DNA of 64,000 nucleotides from Triops longicaudatus (lineage: Eukaryota; Arthropoda; Branchiopoda; Notostraca; Triopsidae): contig JAGQDJ010000005.1 in assembly GCA_022885665.1 (NCBI GenBank), positions 248,001 through 312,000 of the forward strand, in the 5' to 3' direction. Of the stretch, positions 58,501-64,000 are shown piece by piece (the stretch's first letter is position 1; every line of letters starts with the position of its first letter). Under the pieces are notes generated by a model, which saw nothing but the letters and a program-made list of their open reading frames with translations, had not been told where the DNA came from and ran no database searches. The position numbers and the translations under genes are program-made.

Positions 58501-61500
58501 TCCGAATGTCCAACACAGATCATGATCCGTGAACCGTTGATTAATGATCCACAGATCCGTTTCGTCCTATTACGGGGTTCAGGGTGTCTAGAGATAAGAA
58601 TAACGTCAGCTGACCGGGCCGAAGAAGGTCGGATAAGAGGGAGTCGTGGCCGAATAAGGAGGAGTAGACCAGAGAAGAGGAAGTAGGACTAATAAGTAGA
58701 AACTTGCCAATTCCTCTTATCCGGGTACCACTCCCTCTTATCCGGCCATGCATCCCTCTTATCCGGTCTACTCGCTCTTATTCGGCAGCTTCTCACCCTG
58801 CCCAGTGAACCGAAAAAACAAAAACAGATCAATGTTTTAACCGGTTCACGAATAACACATCACGATCCGGGCTCAAAGTATTCGGATTCCAGTTCTTGGA
58901 TCCACGGCTTACAGACCTAAATCTGAACCGCTGACTTTCGGATCACGTTTAATGATCCGTGAACCGTTGAACCGTGTTTGTTTTTTAACATCGCTGGTAA
59001 TAAGAATATGTAAAAAATACGTTAGAAAGGAATACTGAGTACAATTTACTTTTAGAAATCGAATACTACATCAGAATAAAAACAAAGTAGTAGAAAATTA
59101 AAGAGGTAACTACCTGACTTAATTTCTTGTTTGATTCATGAATCCGCTTCTCAGCTTCTTCGGTTTGCGCTGCTGCACGGACCAACGCCGCTCTTTCGAA
59201 TTCCCGTTCTTTAAGCAATTGCTCTATTTGTTTGTCTTTCTCCCGAAGCAAATCCTAGGGAGAATATAGCAATATTTCTGCTTGTGGCTTGGAATTTAAA
59301 AACAACAGATATTTTCGAAGAGACTAGTTCTATTAAAAACTACGCAGAATTGTTACAACCCAATTTGGCACGTGATTAGTTGGTAAATTAAGAATTTATA
59401 AACAGATAACACCAAAGAAAGTAGAAAAAGGAATTAATTCGGATTACGTTTTCACACTTCAGATTTCATAACGTTAGGAACTCCTCTATAATACTATGTA
59501 GTAATACAATGGAAATCTTCTTGTGAACAGTGTGAAAGTCTTGAAAATGTCAAGAATAACAAAAATTCGACGTCAGTAACATCCACCATCGTTGAAGATC
59601 GCGTCGTTCTCCTACAGACAAAAAGAATTTCAAAGAAAAAGGGAAACTGTCTTAAATTCTGTGTTGGGGTTTTCTATCTGATGATGTAAACTGAGGGTTG
59701 TAGAAGAAATATATCGACAGAGGATATCTGGGGTTAGTTAAAAATGACAGTCCCTTCTCCTTTGAACGTCTCTTGGCCTTAAGGCGACCCAAGCGTAAGT
59801 TGCAACACGTTTTTAACTTAAGCAACGCCTTGTAGCGGATGCGGACAAAATTAAAGCGTCAGATTGGAATCATTGCAAGTTGTTAATCAAAGTACGTACC
59901 TGTAAAGCGGAAGTTGCTACTGCAGGTGGGGATGGACGACTCGGTTTCTGTAACGAAATATTAACATACAGAGTTTAAAAATTTAAGTTACAGAAATGTA
60001 TCCTACGTTTTCACCCATCAACTTTCGAGCAAAATAGCTACGATGCAAAAATGGCGTCCCGGAAGTAACTAGTTCACTTATAAATCGCATATTCCAAAAG
60101 CATTTAATGTACAATACTTCCCGTAAAAAGCGGCCCCAAAAAATTCCCATACCTAACGCCACGGCATTTGTGCAAACGTGTCCCTCTTTAGGCTCTTTCG
60201 AACGCTCCTAACCGCAGCATCGCTTTTCCGTACAGATCCGTGCCCTTGGCATGGAACACTTTTTTGGGTCCTTTTTTTATGGGGGGTACTGTGCTCGGCC
60301 TCACTTCGGGTTCTGTTCTGAGAATGCCAGTGCTTGTTCGACGCTTAAATTTCTTTCCCCGGATATGAATAATAAATGCCAATGAAATAAATGATCACAG
60401 CACGAAAGGGACAGTAACACAGCTCCATCGGGCGCCCTTGTCTTTGCAACTAGCGGCCACGCCGTCTCCCAGACGGGGCAATAAAGACCGCGTGGCAAGC
60501 TCACTTACCATCACAAAAATTACCACTACAACAGCAAGAAATATATGCACACACAACAAAACTACATATATACATAAGCTCACCTCGACTATCCGCCGCG
60601 TAACTCGTTCCCCAATTAAGTGTAATATTAAAGTTTAGAGTTTCGGATGAGTACAAATGAAGGGGTTAAACACAAAAGAGGGGTTAAATCTTACCTTGTT
60701 AGGCGAGGTTAGTGACTGGACCCCAAGTCTTACCCTAGAAGCGGTTGACGCCATGCTGGAAACGGACACAGAGCCCATGGAATCTCGAGTACGCTCGCGA
60801 GTCAATACCGGACGACTGGGTGTTGCTGCTGTCGACACTTTACGCATCGCATTCGCCGGCGAAATCGAAACTTTGTGCACTGGAGCGAATAAACCGTAAT
60901 TGGGCCGACACTCAAAATACCTGTAAGTTACACCACAAAATAAGTTCTCTGTTTTCTGGAAAATTTACATGATGGCAGTAACCTTTTTCCGCCAACGGAA
61001 CCATCATTTTTTCCAATGGGGTCGTCCAATTCCACACCAGCCCAATTACCAGCTGCGAAGTCCGTTATACCAACAAATCTCAAAACGCCAGTCTTGGATC
61101 CCAAGCTCGAGTTGACGATGACTCGCTGGCCGATTTTCAAATCGCTGGGTGGCGGTAATGAAGGGGCAGGGCTTGAGGCTTCAGAGGGCGTTGCACCGAC
61201 TTTCGAGGGGATGGGGCTTGTGGTAGGCGCTTCGGAAACGGTATCCATCGAAGACACGTCTGCACCCTCCAACGGAACTCGCGTTAAGCGAGTCAATCGT
61301 GAGAAAATCCCGCGTTTGGGTTGACATTGAAAGTAACGCACGCCTCCCACCGAGCCGTCGTTTTTACCACTTGTGTCATCCAGAACAATACCGGCCCATT
61401 CACCGGGTGCGAATTTAGCCTCGCCGATGTACTGAATGAAACCGGGTTTAACTCCATTGACGTACACCCGATCTCCGACGATGAATGAGTCCGTGTCGAG

Positions 61501-62055
61501 CGTCAGAACACTCGCGTCTGTTCACATATTTCAAGCATCGAGAGTAAGTGATCACATTATGGGTAAAGAATTATTTACAACAATCGAATTAAATAATAAT
61601 AAAGTTAAAAACTGGACATAAACACATACCGGACATTCGTCGGACGCCAGCTTCACTAAGTCTACGTGCTTGCTCCCATGCAACATCAACAGAGCCATCT
61701 AAGTACGGACACAACAAAGCGGGAACGTGATAAACAATACAAAGAGTGCGAACATTTATCAAGCCAACGAGATAGAAAAGAGGGGAAAATACAAAATAAA
61801 GGATGGCACGGATGCTTACCGGACATTTTTCTACTCGCTTCACTAATTTTCCTATCATGCTGCTTTGGCAAATCCCCGACAGTGTCACTTTCATCTTTTT
61901 CATGCTCATTAACAGACATTTTGCGCTCTAAACAATACAACCTCAACAGAACATGCCAAAGCGACATTTAAGAATTATTTTGAACAAGTTCTGCTTACCT
62001 GGCAGTCTACGAACTCCCATATCTTCACTAGTTCGCCGAATAATATTGCCATCTT
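55587..62055 (-). CDS. CLIP1: CLIP-170 / CLIP-190 microtubule plus-end protein (10+ exons, 5' end missing)
   Basis: Microtubule plus-end tracking linker. Coding exons: 61999-62055, 61820-61927, 61630-61698, 60983-61517, 60695-60920, 59900-59947, 59114-59254, 58188-58352, 55766-58130, 55587-55633; phases agree throughout, about 1,253 aa. The first exon listed is entered in phase 1, so an upstream exon with the start is missing. The N-terminal exons encode repeated RRxS-type motifs (see findings). Two CAP-Gly domains follow: GEAKFAPGEWAGIVLDD with GKNDGSVGGVRYF, and GITDFAAGNWAGVELDD with GKNDGSVGGKRYF. Next come a Ser-rich basic linker and about 800 residues of coiled coil in one 2.4-kb exon. 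The C-terminus has two zinc knuckles, FCDICDKFDLHDTEDC and YCDNCEVFGHWTSEC, and the acidic-aromatic end EEDTY, like DETF of vertebrate CLIP-170. The last intron uses a GC donor. Confidence 0.94.
58370..59004. mobile_element. hAT-like non-autonomous element with GATCCG array in a CLIP intron
   Basis: The element spans 58378-58996 (619 bp). Its ends are CAGTGATAGGC and, inverted, CAGCGATGTTA, flanked by ATAATAAG (58370-58377) and GTAATAAG (58997-59004), which match at 7 of 8 positions. The outer 200-bp arms are packed with GATCCG, CGGATCA and GATCCGTGAACCGTTGA units in both orientations. The centre carries CTCTTATCCGG copies and their inverse. No transposase frame. Subterminal motif arrays are typical transposase-binding regions in hAT MITEs. 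Confidence 0.75.
58628..58785. repeat. CTCTTATCCGG repeats with inverted partner
   Basis: CTCTTATCCGG or CTCTTATTCGG begins at 58714, 58735, 58756 and 58775, spaced 19-21 bp. The inverse GTCGGATAAGAGGGAGT lies at 58628-58644 and pairs with ACTCCCTCTTATCCGG at 58729-58744. This makes a potential hairpin at the centre of the hAT-like element. Confidence 0.8.
59255..59899 (-). other. CLIP intron, 645 nt
   Basis: Phase-0 intron between DLLREKDK... and ...ATSALQ exons. No recognised content. Confidence 0.7.
59948..60694 (-). other. CLIP intron, 747 nt, with an unassigned open frame
   Basis: A minus-strand frame at 60188-60382 reads KKGPKKVFHAKGTDLYGKAM near its end and stops in the intron. It might be an alternative terminal exon, but no clear acceptor in matching phase was found. 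Confidence 0.4.
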
Positions 62056-62399
62056 CTGTAAGAAATATATAAAAAAAACATGTCATAGATCTCACAAATA
62101 TTGGGTCTCTTAACCTCCTTTCCATTCTTAAATAAATTAATTACTAATGCACTAACCCGCACCCTCATTTTTTATTATTAGACCAGGCGTGAGCGTAGCT
62201 CATTGCCATCACAATATAATATTACATGGCCGTACATGGCCTACACCCTCAATTCTAAAGTTATTGCACAGAATTCTTCAATTAACTGAACCTGTACCTC
62301 GCGTTTCGTGATAAACGAATTTTTCCAGTGAAATCGAAATATCAGCTTAAGCTACTAGGAAACCGTCTTTTTATCATACATTGGTGAAAACTAAACTAT
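62056..62399. other. Region upstream of known CLIP exons
   Basis: Should contain intron or first exon of CLIP (minus) and the 5' side of the next plus-strand gene. A minus-strand ATG at 62125 is in frame with the exon at 61999-62055 without splicing, but that path adds a hydrophobic stretch (MTCFFYIFL) lying across a good acceptor, so I did not adopt it. Confidence 0.4.
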
Positions 62400-63777
62400 G
62401 TGCCGAAACGTTGGACAAGAAAGCCTCATTACTGTGAAGATGTAACTGAAGACTTCAAACGCGGTAACTCGGAATGCTGGATGGGCTCATCTCCCAACCC
62501 GTCCGAATTATGTTGGCGCGTTGCTGAATACGGTTGGGACACGATGGATGTCCCTCCACCGCCCGACGGCACCTACGTTCTGGAAGTATTCTAAGACCAG
62601 TACTCCATTCAACTACCGCGCTGTTTACGAAGCTGCAATAAAGCATGTTAACGATGGTCACATCAGCTTTACATATTTACATATACAAAGGAGAGGATTC
62701 CAGTTTTATTGAAGTAAGTTACGCTTAATTGGGTAATTTTCACCACTTTACCTCTTTCAACAGTGTCAAGGTTAAGTTTAAATGTAACGACGGACGGGAA
62801 TGTTTTTTGGAAAAAATAGAATCCGAAATTTCATCAGCCTCTTGGAAAACTTCGATCGTTCATTTGGGACGATCGATTGGTTCACGTACATATTAGACCA
62901 GTCTCAATACTTGTTAATGGTAAAGGTTGTTTTGGATGCCTTTTTATGCAACGAAATAGACGTTATAGCAACTAATATACATGATGAAATCCCAATTACG
63001 GCCGCAACCACACTTTATTGTGCAACATTTAAGCTATATTTAGTACTTTTGAAACAACTTCGACATTTTTGTACGCTGTGGTATTTCTTAACCCAATCGA
63101 ACTACTCTTGCTTATTTCCAGGAATCCTAATAATAATATTGTGTTCAACTTCGCCACCTCAGTTCAGAACTGGTCCTTGTTCAACAAAAACGGTGCGCTC
63201 TCGACGCGCCAGCCGCTGAACCACACCTCTTACAGGGCGCAACTCCTCATACAAAACTTCCGATTCGTTTGCCGGGATTGCTATCGCTAGTTCACTATTA
63301 TTTGAACCTTTGCATTCTGAAGTAATGGCAGAACTCCACTTCGCGTCTAAAGGTTCTGCAGCAGTTCCGGCGCAGCTTAAGCTCTTTAAGCAAAGCCAAT
63401 CGCCTGATGTACGACCACAGGAATTCGCTGACCTGACCCCATTTAGCGCATTTTCCAGCTCAGATTACCAGCCTATGAATTTGCCTGTTTCTTCAGAATG
63501 GGAACCTTTCCGTTCTGCTGCGGAAAGGTTATACGGGTCAGTCGGGTAATAACAATGTTGCAGTGGCAAGTATGTGATCCAAGCCGTTGCGGAACCCGAG
63601 CAATCCGAGATTGATTTGCTCTGTTCTTCGACCTGGTCGCGTGGCTTCAGCCTCAGTAGTTTCTGGTACCTTGTGCAAATACCAGACGAAGGAGCTGTTT
63701 GGGAAGTTCGAAGCCAGGACCCTTACCCAGTTACGGTACTAAGTACTAACTACCGTTTTTATTGGAACGGCTTATAA
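62400..63777 (+). pseudogene. Unrecognised gene: exon-like segments in inconsistent frames
   Basis: I do not recognise a family. Segments that look coding are: about 62400-62580 (no ATG; SECWMGSSPNPSELCW and YGWDTMDVPPPPDGTY); 62590-62711 in the next frame (TPFNYRAVYEAAIKHVNDG); about 62764-62889 after a good CTTTCAACAG acceptor (FKCNDGRECFLEKIESEI); 63121-63196 (NPNNNIVFNFATSVQNWS); 63240-63540 (SYKTSDSFAGIAIASS to EWEPFRSAAERLYG); and 63567-63777 (KYVIQAVAEPEQSEIDLL to RFYWNGL, stop TAA). A 43-nt intron (63197-63239) joins two of them in phase. Other joins need introns of only 18-36 nt, and the frame change near 62576 has none. It is either a real multi-exon gene with very short introns, base errors, or a decayed gene. 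The 5' end was not found. Confidence 0.4.
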
Positions 63778-64000
63778 TCGAGCGAACAAAACGAAAGAGG
63801 CTCTTATTATGCCGTACAACTAGTTCCACTTATATCTGTACTGTATTGACTGACACCATATACATGTGCAGTGCACAATACGCAAAAATGGCAGATTTTA
63901 CACACATGTAGAATCATATTTATTAATCTCAAAGGAATGGCAACGTTTGAAAGTGTCCGGGTACCAGCGCCGCGAACAACTCTGAAACTTGTTTGCTTGA

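Noticed and set aside
60188..60382. Separate gene or extra CLIP exon on the minus strand
   Set aside because: No clear acceptor in a matching phase; the flanking CLIP exons join in frame without it.
1..64000. CRISPR arrays, operons, rRNA or tRNA genes
   Set aside because: Scanned by eye for regular spacer repeats, polycistronic spacing and B-box-like motifs; none was convincing. A tRNAscan run would be needed to be sure about tRNAs.

Overview
The window is nuclear DNA from an animal. Every conserved gene is split by GT-AG introns, many only 50-60 nt long. The gene set is typical of metazoans: a GASZ/ASZ1 germline piRNA factor, ARL6/BBS3, RNF11, an ERK-type MAP kinase, CLIP-170 and a POPX-like PP2C. 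The DNA is AT-rich, and the short introns and many small non-autonomous DNA transposons suggest an invertebrate. An arthropod is possible, but I cannot place it more precisely. No bacterial, viral, CRISPR or operon-like structure was seen.

Layout, left to right. From 0 to 11 kb, four minus-strand housekeeping or regulatory genes: EIF3G (959-2070), RNF11 (5077-5810), AK3 (6817-7706) and ASZ1/GASZ (8903-10829). From 11.9 to 14.5 kb, a plus-strand gene for a cysteine-rich secreted or GPI-anchored protein of unknown family. From 14.9 to 20 kb, three minus-strand genes: a 2-Cys peroxiredoxin, a small putatively N-myristoylated protein, and a BED-type zinc-finger protein. At 22.8-23.6 kb, ARL6 (plus). 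From 25.2 to 44.7 kb, one large minus-strand gene: a PPM1E/F-like PP2C phosphatase with a disordered C-terminal tail of about 1,200 residues and a 12-kb intron. From 45.8 to 62.1 kb, a compact block: C22orf39/UPF0545 homologue (minus), mitochondrial citrate carrier SLC25A1 (plus), ERK MAP kinase (minus), RPB11 (plus) and CLIP-170 (minus, 5' end not found). From 62.4 to 63.8 kb, exon-like segments of an unrecognised plus-strand gene whose frames do not join cleanly.

For the conserved genes I assembled exon chains by hand. In each one the phases agree and the summed coding length is a multiple of three (EIF3G 305 aa, RNF11 142, AK3 220, ASZ1 488, PRDX 197, ARL6 188, PP2C 1607, UPF0545 161, SLC25A1 318, ERK 369, RPB11 117; CLIP about 1,253 aa without its first exon). 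The genes do not form a pathway. They are ordinary neighbours, some in divergent pairs (ERK/RPB11, about 294 bp apart) or convergent pairs (RPB11/CLIP).

The least expected features are: a set of symmetric phase-1 exons in CLIP that encode repeated RRxS-type motifs ahead of the first CAP-Gly domain; a GC-AG intron that rebuilds CLIP's last zinc knuckle; several intact-looking MITEs with target-site duplications (two hAT-like, one carrying an internal AACCTA array, and several with TA-flanked CAGT ends); and the very long tail on the PP2C.
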